Of a DNA stretch of 64,000 nucleotides, positions 8,741 to 17,587 are shown piece by piece. Where the stretch lies: the NCBI GenBank assembly GCA_002869385.1, contig PKTB01000005.1:124001-188000 (forward strand). Direction: 5' to 3'. Under the pieces are notes generated by a model, which was not told the origin of the DNA, made no database searches, and was given only the letters and a program-made list of their open reading frames with translations. Source of the DNA: Marinilabiliales bacterium. GTDB taxonomy: Bacteria; Bacteroidota; Bacteroidia; Bacteroidales; ML635J-15. Position 1 is the stretch's first letter. Each line of letters begins with the position of its first letter. A program made the position numbers and the translations under genes.

Positions 8741-9784
8741 ATGAAAGTTGTTTCTCTATTTTCAGGAGCTGGTGGTTTAGATTTGGGATTCTCCAATGCT
8801 GGATTTAAAATTACATGGGCAAATGAATATGATAAAGATATTTGGAAAACATATGAAAAGAATCATCCAAATACAATTCTAGATAAAAGAAGTATTACTC
8901 AAATTCCAAACGAAGATGTTCCTGAATGTGATGGAATTATAGGTGGTCCTCCTTGTCAAAGTTGGAGTGAGGCTGGTTCATTGCGAGGCATAGAAGATAA
9001 TCGCGGGCAATTGTTCTTTTACTTTATACGTTTACTTTAAGCAAAACAGCCATACTTTTTCTTAGCTGAAAATGTTTCTGGCATGCTTCTATTAAGGCAT
9101 AAAGATGCTTTAGAGAATATTAAAAATCATTTTAGAAATGCGGGAGTTGGCTATGATTTACATTTTAAACTCTTAAATGCTAAAGATTTTAATGTGCCAC
9201 AGGATAGAAAAAGAGTTTTCTTCATAGGCTTTCGAAGTGATCTAAAAGTCAATTTTAAATTCCCTATTGGTTTTAAGAAGCAAATATCATTAAAAGACGC
9301 AATTGGAGATTTGACTGAAAATGTTTTGGTTGCAAAGAACGGAAAAGGTGCTAATAATGGCAATTGTGTTATTCCTAATCACGAATATATGGCTGGCGGA
9401 TTTTCAAGCATGTTTATGTCAAGAAATCGAGTTCGGAGTTGGGACGAAGTTTCATTCACAATACAAGCAGGTGCAAGACATGCACCATTACACACACAAG
9501 CTCCTAAAATGAAATTTATTGAACAGAATAAAAGAGAATTTGTACAAGGTCAAGAAGAACTATATAGAAGATTAAGCGTTCGAGAGTGTGCAAGAATTCA
9601 AACTTTTCCTGACAATTTTATTTTTTACTATGATAACATATCAGCTGGCTACAAAATGATAGGAAATGCAGTTCCTGTAAATTTAGCATATAACTTAGCA
9701 AAAGAAATCAAACAAAGCTTGTCAAGTATTCTGTTTGATAAAAAACAAAAATCAGCAGCCAAACTTGAAAAGACAACCTACTAA
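8741..9784 (+). CDS. DNA (cytosine-5)-methyltransferase, HaeIII-like, interrupted by in-frame TAA
   Basis: The enzyme should methylate cytosine at C5 in DNA and protect the host from the adjacent nuclease. All main motifs are present in order: [13 protein letters not shown] (I), [16 protein letters not shown] (IV, catalytic Cys72), AENVSGM (VI), [11 protein letters not shown] (VIII), [17 protein letters not shown] (IX) and [14 protein letters not shown] (X). The wording of motifs IV to X closely matches M.HaeIII as I remember it, which suggests GGCC as target. A TAA at 9038-9040 (codon 100, [20 protein letters not shown]) breaks the frame between motifs IV and VI without a frameshift. Glu or Lys is likely there. 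Confidence 0.9.
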
Positions 9785-9786
9785 TA

Positions 9787-10755
9787 ATGGCTATACAAAC
9801 AAAAACAGGAAAAGCATTTGAATATGCTTTATTAAAAGAGTTTTACCAAAGACTTAATCAGGCACATAATAATGTTATCATTATTGATAGTGAACCATAT
9901 AAAACTGCAAAGTCTTGTTATGAAAGGTTTTCCGAAGATGAGCAAGGGTTATATTCACTTGTATCCAGTGCTGCAATTAATTTTCTTGTTGATATCGAAC
10001 CTCGTTTGTCAAACAGTTTAAATATTGATGATATTTTACAACTTGAAATTGTTTCTGATAGTGAAGGTCAAACAGGTGATGTAAGAGATGTTTTGGCTAT
10101 TCGATTATTGCAGAAATGGGAAATCGGAATTTCTGCTAAAAATAATCATCGTGCTGTAAAACACTCACGTTTATCTCAGAAAATTGATTTTGGCGAAAAA
10201 TGGATTGGAATACCCTGCTCTTCTGATTATTTTAATGAGATCAGACCAATTTTTGATTTCCTAACGGATTTACGAAATCAAGATAAATCTACAAAATGGA
10301 CTGCAATTCCTGATATGCATGAAAAGATTTACGTACCATTGCTCGATGCTTTTCGTTCTGAATTATTAAGATTGGATAAAGAAAATCCTTTAGTAGTTCC
10401 ACAAAAACTTGTTAAATACTTAATTGGAAATCAGGATTTTTACAAAGTTATTAAAGGACAAAGTACTGTAGAGATACAAGCATATAATTTGCACGGAACA
10501 CTTAATCAAAGTTTTGAAAACATTAAACCAAAAGCAAAAATTTCAAAGCTAAAGTTACCAACTCGATTGATTGAAGTTGTTTACGAAAACAACTCAAAAA
10601 CAACATTAATTGTGTCTTTAAACGAAGGTTGGCAAATATCTTTCAGAATACATAATGCCAGTTCAAGAATTGAACCTTCTTTAAAATTTGATATTAATTT
10701 AATTAGTGCTCCACATACGTTATTTAATAACCATATTTTTATTGGAGAGAAATAA
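9787..10755 (+). CDS. Type II restriction endonuclease, HaeIII family
   Basis: This 322-residue protein starts 2 nt after the methyltransferase stop. Blocks such as GDVRDVLAIR, WEIGISAKNNHRAVKHSRLS, FGEKWIGIPCS, YNLHGTLNQS and GWQISFRIHNAS correspond, from memory, to the HaeIII restriction enzyme family (RE_HaeIII), which cuts GGCC. With the HaeIII-like methyltransferase this makes a complete type II system. The Asp/Glu and Lys pattern in the first two blocks is suitable for a PD-(D/E)xK nuclease, but I cannot prove the active site. GGCC does occur in the window, for example at 8032-8035 and twice near 22264-22277. Confidence 0.85.
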   Translation: MAIQTKTGKAFEYALLKEFYQRLNQAHNNVIIIDSEPYKTAKSCYERFSEDEQGLYSLVSSAAINFLVDIEPRLSNSLNIDDILQLEIVSDSEGQTGDVRDVLAIRLLQKWEIGISAKNNHRAVKHSRLSQKIDFGEKWIGIPCSSDYFNEIRPIFDFLTDLRNQDKSTKWTAIPDMHEKIYVPLLDAFRSELLRLDKENPLVVPQKLVKYLIGNQDFYKVIKGQSTVEIQAYNLHGTLNQSFENIKPKAKISKLKLPTRLIEVVYENNSKTTLIVSLNEGWQISFRIHNASSRIEPSLKFDINLISAPHTLFNNHIFIGEK

Positions 10756-10904
10756 TATGCCAACACAAAAGGCATACACATTTGCAATTCACACGAGCCG
10801 GCACATGACCAATAATTGCAAAAGAGAATTCCTTGCCAACACACTCCATGAATTAAGAAAAGCAGCAAATTTGTAACAAAATAATGTTGTATTTAAATGC
10901 CAAT

Positions 10905-11059
10905 GCCTAACAACACCTAAATAGCATGCGGGAGAACAGGCGCAACGTTCAGTCGTCGTAATTTCGAACACCGCCAAATTTCCAATTTGGCTTCGCAGCT
11001 AATTCGACCGTGGTCTCGGGACTACTGTCCCACACGGTACATAGCTGCGACCGTTAGCA
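10905..11059. other. Highly structured segment flanking the restriction island, possibly attC-like
   Basis: The segment starts with GCCTAAC and ends with GTTAGCA, which resemble the RYYYAAC and GTTRRRY core boxes of integron attC sites, although the second fits poorly. Inside it are a 7-bp perfect hairpin (10974-10990, CCAAATT with AATTTGG) and a large three-tier hairpin (10993-11050: TCGCAGCTA/TAGCTGCGA, then ACCGTG/CACGGT, then GGGAC/GTCCC). The fold is certain from the sequence. The integron comparison is speculative, and no integrase gene is in the window. Confidence 0.45.
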
Positions 11060-11214
11060 ACAACTCACCTCCCAACACAAACGCCTCAATATTTCTGAGT
11101 GGTCGTTTTCGCGGAGGTGCATTGCTCCACAATTGCAGTATTTGAATTCTTTGCAGTTTTTGCATATGCCGGTTTTCATCCATGAGCGGTCGCGCATATT
11201 CCGGAATTTGTTTT
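11054..11214 (-). pseudogene. Relic: duplicated 3' end of a radical-SAM/SPASM gene
   Basis: Read on the minus strand, about 45 codons match the C-terminus of the intact radical-SAM gene just to the right, including RSWMKTGICKNCKEFKYCN and GAMHLRE. About ten residues differ, so it is an old paralogue and not a recent copy. Immediately 5' of the homologous stretch the frame has a stop, and similarity to the intact gene ends there, so only the SPASM end survives. Its own stop codon falls in the GTTAGCA box of the folded segment. Insertion or deletion linked to the restriction island probably removed the rest. Confidence 0.8.
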
Positions 11215-11253
11215 ATGAGAATAAGGTCTTGTGCTGTAATGATTTAAAATCAT

Positions 11254-11280
11254 ATCCGTTATTAACCGTTAGTAACGGAT
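11254..11280. repeat. 8-bp inverted repeat with 11-nt loop
   Basis: ATCCGTTA (11254-11261) and TAACGGAT (11273-11280) are perfectly complementary, and the loop itself contains AACCGTTAG. Could be a terminator remnant or recombination site. Confidence 0.5.
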
Positions 11281-11391
11281 AATAAAATAGTGTTACAATA
11301 AAAAAATAGTTTCTATACAAAGTAAATATCTATAATGCTTCTTACAAAAAGCACTTTTAGTTTAAACATTCCGAAAAAAAATACTTTTTCT

Positions 11392-12465
11392 TCAATCCTT
11401 ATCCATCTCGTGCCACAAACACCTCAATATCTCTGATTGATTATTTCCGCGGAGGTGCATTGCTCCGCCATTGCAGTATTTGAATTCTTTGCAGTTTTTG
11501 CAGATGCCGGTTTTCATCCATGAGCGGTTGCGCATATTCCGTAATTTGTTTTCCCAGATATCAAGAAAGCTTTCTTTGTAAATATTACCTTGTACAAATT
11601 CATAGCTATTGTTTGGACATGCTGACACAGAACCGTCTGCCAGAACAGATCCAATATTTACTCCTGCTCTACAGAAAAATAATCCATTGCGTATTTTGTG
11701 ATCATACTCGCCTGCGTATGCTTCACATGAGAATGAGGTTTCTATTTCTGTAGTTTTTCTTGATTCCTCAATATATTCGAATAATTGGCGAATTTCTTTC
11801 CCATCTAAATGCAAGTCTGGATATTCAACAGCCCTGCCAATTGGAGCAATTGTAAATAATCGCCATGCTTGTATACCAGAGTCAATCAATAGTTGCTTAA
11901 TCTGATCAAGTTCGGATAAATTACGCTTATTTACACAGGTAACAACATCATGTACCAGGTTTTTTTGAGAAGCGATAACTTTCAATGCATTTTTAACAGC
12001 AGCAAAAGACTTTTTACTTCCTCTGAGCCAGTTATGGTTATCTTCCAAACCGTCAACACTTAATGTAATTGAGCGCAAACCCGAAGCTATTAAGGAATTA
12101 ATACGCTCCTGAGTTAGCATCATACCATTAGTTACCATTCCCGAGGGAAATCCAAGTTTTGTAATTTCTCTCCCACACTCTTCCAAATCTTTACGGACCA
12201 TAGGCTCGCCACCGGTAAGTACAATCATTACTTTGCCCGGTTCGTATTTGGTAGAAATCTCTTTCAGGACTTTAGTAAAATCCTCAATAGGCATATCTTT
12301 TACATTGCTTTCTTTTTTGCAATCGCTACCACAATGCAAACAATTAAGATTACATCTTAAAGTGCATTCCCAGAAAAGATATGTTAAAGGGTGAATTTGA
12401 GCCTGTGTTCGTGCGTATTTTGAAAATACATTACGAACAATTTTTTGTTTAAGAGGTAAGGGCAT
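11392..12465 (-). CDS. Radical SAM/SPASM enzyme of a radical-SAM/lipoprotein pair
   Basis: A 357-residue radical SAM enzyme. CNLNCLHC (Cys38, 42, 45) is the CxxxCxxC motif that holds the SAM-cleaving 4Fe-4S cluster. VLTGGEPMVRKDL follows, and the C-terminal SPASM region (ACPNNS, then CKNCKEFKYCNGGAMHLR) should bind auxiliary clusters, as in peptide-modifying enzymes. The partner lipoprotein gene ends 1 nt before this start, so translation is coupled. The pair corresponds to the Bacteroidota radical-SAM/lipoprotein system known from comparative genomics (TIGR04133/TIGR04134 type), whose chemistry is unknown to me. A relic of a paralogue lies downstream. Confidence 0.88.
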   Translation of the reverse strand: MPLPLKQKIVRNVFSKYARTQAQIHPLTYLFWECTLRCNLNCLHCGSDCKKESNVKDMPIEDFTKVLKEISTKYEPGKVMIVLTGGEPMVRKDLEECGREITKLGFPSGMVTNGMMLTQERINSLIASGLRSITLSVDGLEDNHNWLRGSKKSFAAVKNALKVIASQKNLVHDVVTCVNKRNLSELDQIKQLLIDSGIQAWRLFTIAPIGRAVEYPDLHLDGKEIRQLFEYIEESRKTTEIETSFSCEAYAGEYDHKIRNGLFFCRAGVNIGSVLADGSVSACPNNSYEFVQGNIYKESFLDIWENKLRNMRNRSWMKTGICKNCKEFKYCNGGAMHLRGNNQSEILRCLWHEMDKD

Positions 12466-12466
12466 T

Positions 12467-12838
12467 TTAATCTTTCTGCAAACTAACTTCTACTGTATGG
12501 TCTCCGTTAACAAGTGTAGAATCAAAATCTTGGTATGAACCATTTTCTGCTCCGTCAACATCAACTATTTTGATATAAAAATTACTGTCAGCAATAATGG
12601 TTTGATTAAAATTACCATTCTCATCTGTCGTCAGACATACAGAGTCGGTTTCAGAATAAACTCTAACCTGAAGATTGGCTATTCCTTCGTTTGTTTCTTT
12701 ATCCTTAACACTACCTTCTACGCTAACATAACTCTGAGGGGTTCCGTAACAGGCTTGAAAAGTTACTAAAAATCCGGCTGCACCAAATACTCCAAGTATT
12801 TTTTTATAAATTCCTGATTTAAATTTTAATAATTTCAT
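12467..12838 (-). CDS. Radical-SAM-associated YGTP lipoprotein
   Basis: The 123-residue product has a basic N-terminus, a hydrophobic segment and a lipobox ending in QAC, with Cys30 followed at once by YGTP, the hallmark I associate with lipoprotein partners of this radical SAM family. The mature part is a single carboxypeptidase-regulatory or CnaB-like beta domain (GSVKDKETNEGIANLQVRV, TTDENGNF). It is probably exported, lipidated and modified by the enzyme encoded 1 nt downstream. Which residue is modified is unknown. Upstream on the minus strand a TAAATTTG -7 element (12861-12868) may start the operon. Confidence 0.82.
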   Translation of the reverse strand: MKLLKFKSGIYKKILGVFGAAGFLVTFQACYGTPQSYVSVEGSVKDKETNEGIANLQVRVYSETDSVCLTTDENGNFNQTIIADSNFYIKIVDVDGAENGSYQDFDSTLVNGDHTVEVSLQKD

Positions 12839-12977
12839 AATGAGTGGTTTTGTCGTTTTACAAATTTACAAAAATTTCTTTTGCAAAAAACATTCCTAAA
12901 TAAAACGATGTAGAATTGTATTTATTATTGTTCCGATTCTTGTAGAAGCTAATATACTCCTAGAGTAGCATTATATT

Positions 12978-13018
12978 GTTTTTGTCACGATTTTTTTACC
13001 AAAAATCCCGCCAAAAAC
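12978..13018. repeat. Two-tier hairpin element, copy 1
   Basis: GTTTTTG/CAAAAAC forms an outer 7-bp stem, TCAC faces CCGC as an internal loop, and GATTTTT/AAAAATC forms an inner 7-bp stem with a 5-nt loop. A second copy with the same architecture is at 24868-24907. Confidence 0.75.
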
Positions 13019-13034
13019 GAGCTTGTATATTTGA

Positions 13035-13068
13035 TTAACCCCATATCAGCATGCTGATATGGGGTTAA
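13035..13068. repeat. 34-bp perfect palindrome
   Basis: Seventeen bases beginning TTAACCCCATATCAGCA are followed directly by their reverse complement. There is no loop, so it is a cruciform or a long hairpin if transcribed. Confidence 0.85.
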
Positions 13069-13076
13069 ATACATTT

Positions 13077-13089
13077 GACCCTCCGGGTC
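13077..13089. repeat. Short GC hairpin
   Basis: GACCC, a 3-nt loop TCC, and GGGTC. No T-run follows on either strand. Confidence 0.5.
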
Positions 13090-13152
13090 ATTATTCAAGT
13101 TTACTTATCTTAAGTTGCCAGATATTTGGTTGAATAAATTCGAAAAACTTCT

Positions 13153-13203
13153 TTTACCCTCGTTAGGACAACCCACGGACAACCTAAGCCTAACGAGGGT
13201 AAA
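13153..13203. repeat. 15-bp inverted repeat around 21 nt, ACCCTCGTTAGG family, copy A
   Basis: TTTACCCTCGTTAGG and CCTAACGAGGGTAAA are perfectly complementary. The right arm is preceded by CCTAAG, as in copy B. Confidence 0.8.
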
Positions 13204-13270
13204 TATAAGTTATTCTAGAATTTGTAAAACCTAGCTCAGGCGTGAAGTTATTGATAATTATATTCGCATT

Positions 13271-13308
13271 TATACCCTCATAGTGATTCCTAAGCCTACG
13301 AGGGTATA
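13271..13308. repeat. Imperfect inverted repeat, ACCCTCGTTAGG family, copy B
   Basis: TATACCCTCATAG pairs with CTACGAGGGTATA apart from one mismatch. It shares the CCTAAGCCTA..CGAGGGTA core with copy A 100 nt away. As the nearest hairpin to the mutS stop it may also terminate mutS transcription. Confidence 0.7.
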
Positions 13309-13334
13309 TATATGTTTTTCTAGATTTTTATTAA

Positions 13335-15965
13335 CTATTTTCCTCCACTTAGTTTTTTGATTTCGTTGAGTTTATTTAGTGCTTCAAGTGGTGTCAGACT
13401 ATCAATATCGATACCTTCGATTTCTTTTCGGATTTGAGATAGAACAGGATCGTCAAGTTGAAACATACTCAATTGATATCCTTCACGTTTAGTAGCAATC
13501 TCATCAACAGGTTTTGCAAGGTTTTCGATATTATTTGAGCTGATGTCTTTAGCATCACCTTCGAGTTGTTTTAATATTTTCTTTGCACGATACACTATAG
13601 ACTTTGGCATTCCGGCCATCTGCGCAACATGAATACAAAAACTATGCTCACTGCCACCCGGCTGTAATTTACGAAGGAAAATAACCTTGTCTTTTGCTTC
13701 TTTTACAGAAACGTTATAATTTTTAATCCTCTTAAAGGATTTTTCCATTTCGTTCATTTCGTGGTAATGAGTTGCAAACAATGTTTTAGCTTTTGCTTTT
13801 GGATGTTCGTGAATATACTCAGCTATTGCCCAAGCGATTGAGATACCATCATAAGTACTAGTGCCACGACCTAACTCATCTAAAAGAATAAGGCTTTTCT
13901 GCGAAATATTATTCATAATACTTGCAGCCTCCAACATTTCGACCATAAAAGTTGACTCTCCCATCGAAATATTATCAGAAGCTCCAACACGGGTAAAGAC
14001 TTTATCAATAATACCAAGATCAGCCTTTTTAGCAGGAACATAACAACCTATTTGCGCCATAATACTTATTAAAGCTGTTTGTCTTAAAAGCGCTGACTTA
14101 CCAGACATATTTGGCCCGGTAATCATCATTATCTGCTGTGTTTTATCGTCGAGATAAACATCATTTGCAATATACTCTTCACCAAATGCCATTTGTCTCT
14201 CAATAACCGGATGACGACCGTCTTTTATGTCAAGAATATTGGTGTCGTTAAGTGCAGGTTTACAGTAATTATTCTCAATAGCTGTCTTTGAAAATGATAA
14301 AAGACAATAAAGTTTAGCTATAATATTCGCATTTGCCTGAATGGCTCCAATAAAATCAGAAATAGCCATTACCAAATCGTTAAAGAGACGATTTTCTATG
14401 CTTTGCATTTTCTCCTCTGCACCAAGAATTTTTTCTTCGTAGTCCTTAAGCTCCTGATTGATATAGCGCTCTGCAGACACAAGAGTTTGCTTACGTATCC
14501 ATTCTTCAGGAACTTTATCCTTATGAGTATTTCTAACTTCGAAATAATATCCTAACACATTGTTAAAGCTAATCTTTAAAGAGCTTATTCCTGTTCTTTC
14601 GCCTTCAGATATTGCAAGATTTTCCAAATACTCTTTACCTCCCCATGCAATTGCTCTTAGTTCATCAAGTTCTTTATCAACACCATCAGCAATAACATTT
14701 CCTTTATTTAGCAGATTAGGACATTCGGGGTTCACTTCTTTTTCAATTCTTTCACGGATTTCATCGCAAGGATAAAGCTGCTCGCCAATTTTTTGTAATA
14801 ATGGATTATCTATTGCTTTACACTCCTCAATTATAGGGATAATTGCATCAAGTGAATTCTTTAACTGTATAGTTTCTCTTGTATTAATCCGAATTGAAGC
14901 AACCTTTGAAGCTAAACGCTCTAAGTCGCTAATTTGACTAATTTGATTATGAAGTTTTTCTCTAAAGTCTTGATTCTGAATCAGATATTCTACTATATCA
15001 AGTCTTTCATTAACTTTCTCAATCTCTTTTAATGGTAAACCAACCCATCGTTTTAGCATTCTTCCACCCATTGGAGAAAGGGTATTATCTATGATATCGA
15101 TAAGACTTTTTCCACCTTCGTTATATGAGTTAAAAATCTCAAGGTTTTTAATGGTAAATCTGTCCAGCCAAACAAACTGATTTTGATCTATTCTTGAAAA
15201 AGCTTTAATATGATCTCTGTTAGTATGTTGAGTAAAATCCAGATAATCCATTATGGCTCCTGCAGCAATAATTCCTGAATACATTCTTTCAACGCCAAAA
15301 CCTTTAAGGTTCTTTGTCTTAAAATGAGTTAAAAGCTTATCCTTTGCATTTTCCTCTGTAAAAACCCAATCGTCAAGACCAAAAGTTGTATTAAGGTCTC
15401 TAAAAGTTTCGAAAAATATTTTTTTCTTCGACTTTTCGTAAATAACCTCCTTTGGCTTAAAGCTCTGAAGAAGTTTCCCGATGTATTCAACATTACCTTC
15501 AGTAGTCATAAACTCCCCGGTAGAAATATCCAGAAATGAAATTCCATATACTTGCTTTCCGATATATATACTAGCAAGGAAATTATTCTCCTTTTGCTCA
15601 AGAACATTATCGTTAAGTGATATGCCCGGAGTTACTAACTCAGTAATACCACGTTTAACGATTTTCTTCGTCATTTTAGGATCTTCGAGCTGCTCACAAA
15701 TGGCAACTCTTTGTCCTGCCCGAACTAGCTTAGGCAAATAATTATCTAATGCATGGTGTGGAAATCCTGCAAGGTCAATATAAGAAGCGGCACCATTAGC
15801 TCTTTTAGTTAAAGTTATTCCTAAAATAGAACTAGTTTTTACAGCATCTTCCTCGAATGTTTCATAGAAATCACCAACTCTAAACAATAAAATTGCATCA
15901 GGATGCTTTGCCTTAATGCTATAGTATTGCTTCATTAGGGGTGTTTCTACTGCCTTGCCTTTCAT
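13335..15965 (-). CDS. mutS: DNA mismatch repair protein MutS
   Basis: MutS binds mismatches and small loops and starts mismatch repair with MutL. Length (876 residues) is typical. The N-terminal mismatch-binding domain has [10 protein letters not shown] with the Phe and Glu of the FxE motif, and PGISLND follows. The ATPase domain contains the Walker [14 protein letters not shown], then [11 protein letters not shown], the Walker [17 protein letters not shown] and FATHYHEM. The frame is uninterrupted. One oddity is [13 protein letters not shown] near the end, where nearly all MutS1 proteins have Gly before I-x-V-A. The Cys codon is TGT (13635-13637), one G to T change from GGT. Confidence 0.97.
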   Translation of the reverse strand: MKGKAVETPLMKQYYSIKAKHPDAILLFRVGDFYETFEEDAVKTSSILGITLTKRANGAASYIDLAGFPHHALDNYLPKLVRAGQRVAICEQLEDPKMTKKIVKRGITELVTPGISLNDNVLEQKENNFLASIYIGKQVYGISFLDISTGEFMTTEGNVEYIGKLLQSFKPKEVIYEKSKKKIFFETFRDLNTTFGLDDWVFTEENAKDKLLTHFKTKNLKGFGVERMYSGIIAAGAIMDYLDFTQHTNRDHIKAFSRIDQNQFVWLDRFTIKNLEIFNSYNEGGKSLIDIIDNTLSPMGGRMLKRWVGLPLKEIEKVNERLDIVEYLIQNQDFREKLHNQISQISDLERLASKVASIRINTRETIQLKNSLDAIIPIIEECKAIDNPLLQKIGEQLYPCDEIRERIEKEVNPECPNLLNKGNVIADGVDKELDELRAIAWGGKEYLENLAISEGERTGISSLKISFNNVLGYYFEVRNTHKDKVPEEWIRKQTLVSAERYINQELKDYEEKILGAEEKMQSIENRLFNDLVMAISDFIGAIQANANIIAKLYCLLSFSKTAIENNYCKPALNDTNILDIKDGRHPVIERQMAFGEEYIANDVYLDDKTQQIMMITGPNMSGKSALLRQTALISIMAQIGCYVPAKKADLGIIDKVFTRVGASDNISMGESTFMVEMLEAASIMNNISQKSLILLDELGRGTSTYDGISIAWAIAEYIHEHPKAKAKTLFATHYHEMNEMEKSFKRIKNYNVSVKEAKDKVIFLRKLQPGGSEHSFCIHVAQMAGMPKSIVYRAKKILKQLEGDAKDISSNNIENLAKPVDEIATKREGYQLSMFQLDDPVLSQIRKEIEGIDIDSLTPLEALNKLNEIKKLSGGK

Positions 15966-16035
15966 ACCTAAACTCTTTTGAGCTTGTAAAGATACAATAA
16001 CAAATTACAAAATTCAAATTACAAAACTCAAAATT

Positions 16036-16098
16036 GACGGGTGACGGGTGACGGGTGACCGGTGACGGGTGACCGGTGACGGGTGACCGGTGACGGGT
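16036..16098. repeat. 7-bp tandem repeat, GACSGRT family (9 units)
   Basis: Nine contiguous heptamers alternate between GACGGGT and GACCGGT, the most regular tract of the family in the window. It lies between the mutS start and the stop of the upstream esterase gene. Confidence 0.9.
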
Positions 16099-16135
16099 GA
16101 GAATAAATGTATATTAGCAGAAGGCCAGTAGTTAT

Positions 16136-17419
16136 TTATTGTTTAACAAACTTCTGAACAGAATTACCATTTATAGTAAGGAAATAAACTCCTGATTTCA
16201 GTTCGCTAATATCAAAGGAGCATGTTGTTTTCTGCGGATTTATCTGCATAACTTGTCTGCCGGATATATCAAATATTGTACATTCTCCAATAATAGAATT
16301 TTTAGAACTTATTGTTAAGTTTTCACTTACAGGATTTGGAAAAATGCTAAAATCAAGATTTTCTTCTTCCTTTTCAATCTTTGAATATAAGTAATAATTA
16401 TTATGTAAGCTCAACCAAGTTACAACCTGATTAAATACAGGTTCCCATTGTTCGCAAGGGAAGTTCTCTTTTTCGAGTTCAATCATATTCATGTCTCCAC
16501 AAGAATAAAATGCATGAGGTTCATCAGGATATAGATGATACTCATGTTCCCATTCCATTGTTTCAAAATACTCATGCAATTTTTGTGAGCCATACAAGTA
16601 GATATTTATATCTGTTCCTTCACCAAAGTTAAACGCCATACCTTCATCATAAGGAACAATATTATCATCATCACCATGAATAAAAAGCATTGGAACTTGT
16701 TCACCCTCATCGAACCAATCAAAATTCATAGTTGCCCCCCATAAGCCAACAACTCCGGCTACTCTATTTGTATGATTTGGAAAGAAACTATTAGCATTAA
16801 GATCTCCAATATCAGCATTGTTTGCTCCAGATGCAACTTCAAGAGTTTCTTCATAACGCTCATCATCTCCAATAAAAACTGTATTTATTGCAGTTATTGA
16901 ACCTGCACTATTCCCAAGAAGAAAAATCTGATTCGTATCGATTCTATAGTCAAGATAGTTTTCTTTTAAAAAGTCTAATGCAGAATTACAATCCTGCATA
17001 GCTCTCCAGGCAGCACGTTTCATACCATGAGCAGGCCCAAAACCTCCTGCTCCAGATGCTGGATTAAAACCAATTCTGTAATCTATAGCAACAGCAACAT
17101 ATCCAAAATGAGATAAGCTATCGCACCAAGCTAATATATCCGGTCGCATATCTTTACTACCAGCAAGAAATGCACCTCCAAAAAGACATACTACTGTTGG
17201 ACGAAGATTTTAGCCATCCTCATCAGGCATATATACGTCCAATAGAATATCTTCAGGGTAATAAACACCTGTATATACTGGGTCCCAAGAATCTGCATTG
17301 GAATATACAATATCCTTGATTATTACGGTGTCCTCAAAGACTCTGCTCACATAACGTTCTTGAGAAAAAACAAATATAGAAGTGAAAATAAATAGTAAAA
17401 ATAAAAAAAGAGTTCTCAT
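16136..17419 (-). CDS. Secreted alpha/beta-hydrolase with T9SS sorting domain, interrupted by in-frame TAA
   Basis: Predicted secreted carboxylesterase. A signal peptide (MRTLFLFLLFIFTSIFVFSQ) precedes an esterase/lipase-type domain with an oxyanion-like FGGAFLAGSKD, nucleophile elbow LLGNSAGS, the acid region FIHGDDDNIVPYDEG and His in PDEPHAFYS. The C-terminus (DFSIFPNPVSENLTIS, then GVYFLTINGNSVQKFVKQ) is a type A T9SS sorting domain, so the protein should reach the cell surface or medium. A TAA at 17210-17212 lies between DVYMPDEDG and NLRPTVVCLFGG in an otherwise intact 427-codon frame. Glu (GAA) would suit. Confidence 0.82.
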
Positions 17420-17587
17420 AACTTATAAAAAAAGGTAATTCGTCAACACTAATAAGCTACAAATATAATTAAATGCATCTAAATATTCAAATTCTTATCC
17501 TAGTAATTTATCAATTTATTAACAATTTACATTCAATTAAATTAATAAATGATTTTTAAATTATTTTTGTTCCGTAATAGAAAAAAG

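Larger units (their letters stand above)
10756..11391. other. 636-nt non-coding gap with folded DNA and a gene relic
   Basis: The gap begins after the endonuclease and holds, in order, a folded segment bounded by GCCTAAC and GTTAGCA (10905-11059), a relic of a radical-SAM gene 3' end on the minus strand (11054-11214) and an inverted repeat (11254-11280). GC content is higher than in its surroundings around 10920-11060. No intact gene is supported. Confidence 0.7.
12839..13334. other. 496-nt non-coding gap packed with palindromes
   Basis: Between the lipoprotein start and the mutS stop there is no credible gene. Instead there are five inverted repeats: a two-tier hairpin (12978-13018), a 34-bp perfect palindrome (13035-13068), a short GC hairpin (13077-13089) and two related long hairpins (13153-13203, 13271-13308). 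They are listed separately. Confidence 0.75.

Noticed and set aside
10581..10977. Minus-strand open frames over the endonuclease 3' end and the gap
   Set aside because: They are shadows of the endonuclease gene and of the folded segment, without protein-like features.
8189..11059. Complete integron cassette
   Set aside because: Only one of the two boxes fits the core consensus well, and no integrase or second cassette is present, so this is kept only as a hypothesis.
16036..16098. CRISPR array
   Set aside because: Units of 7 bp follow each other without spacers, and no cas gene is present.
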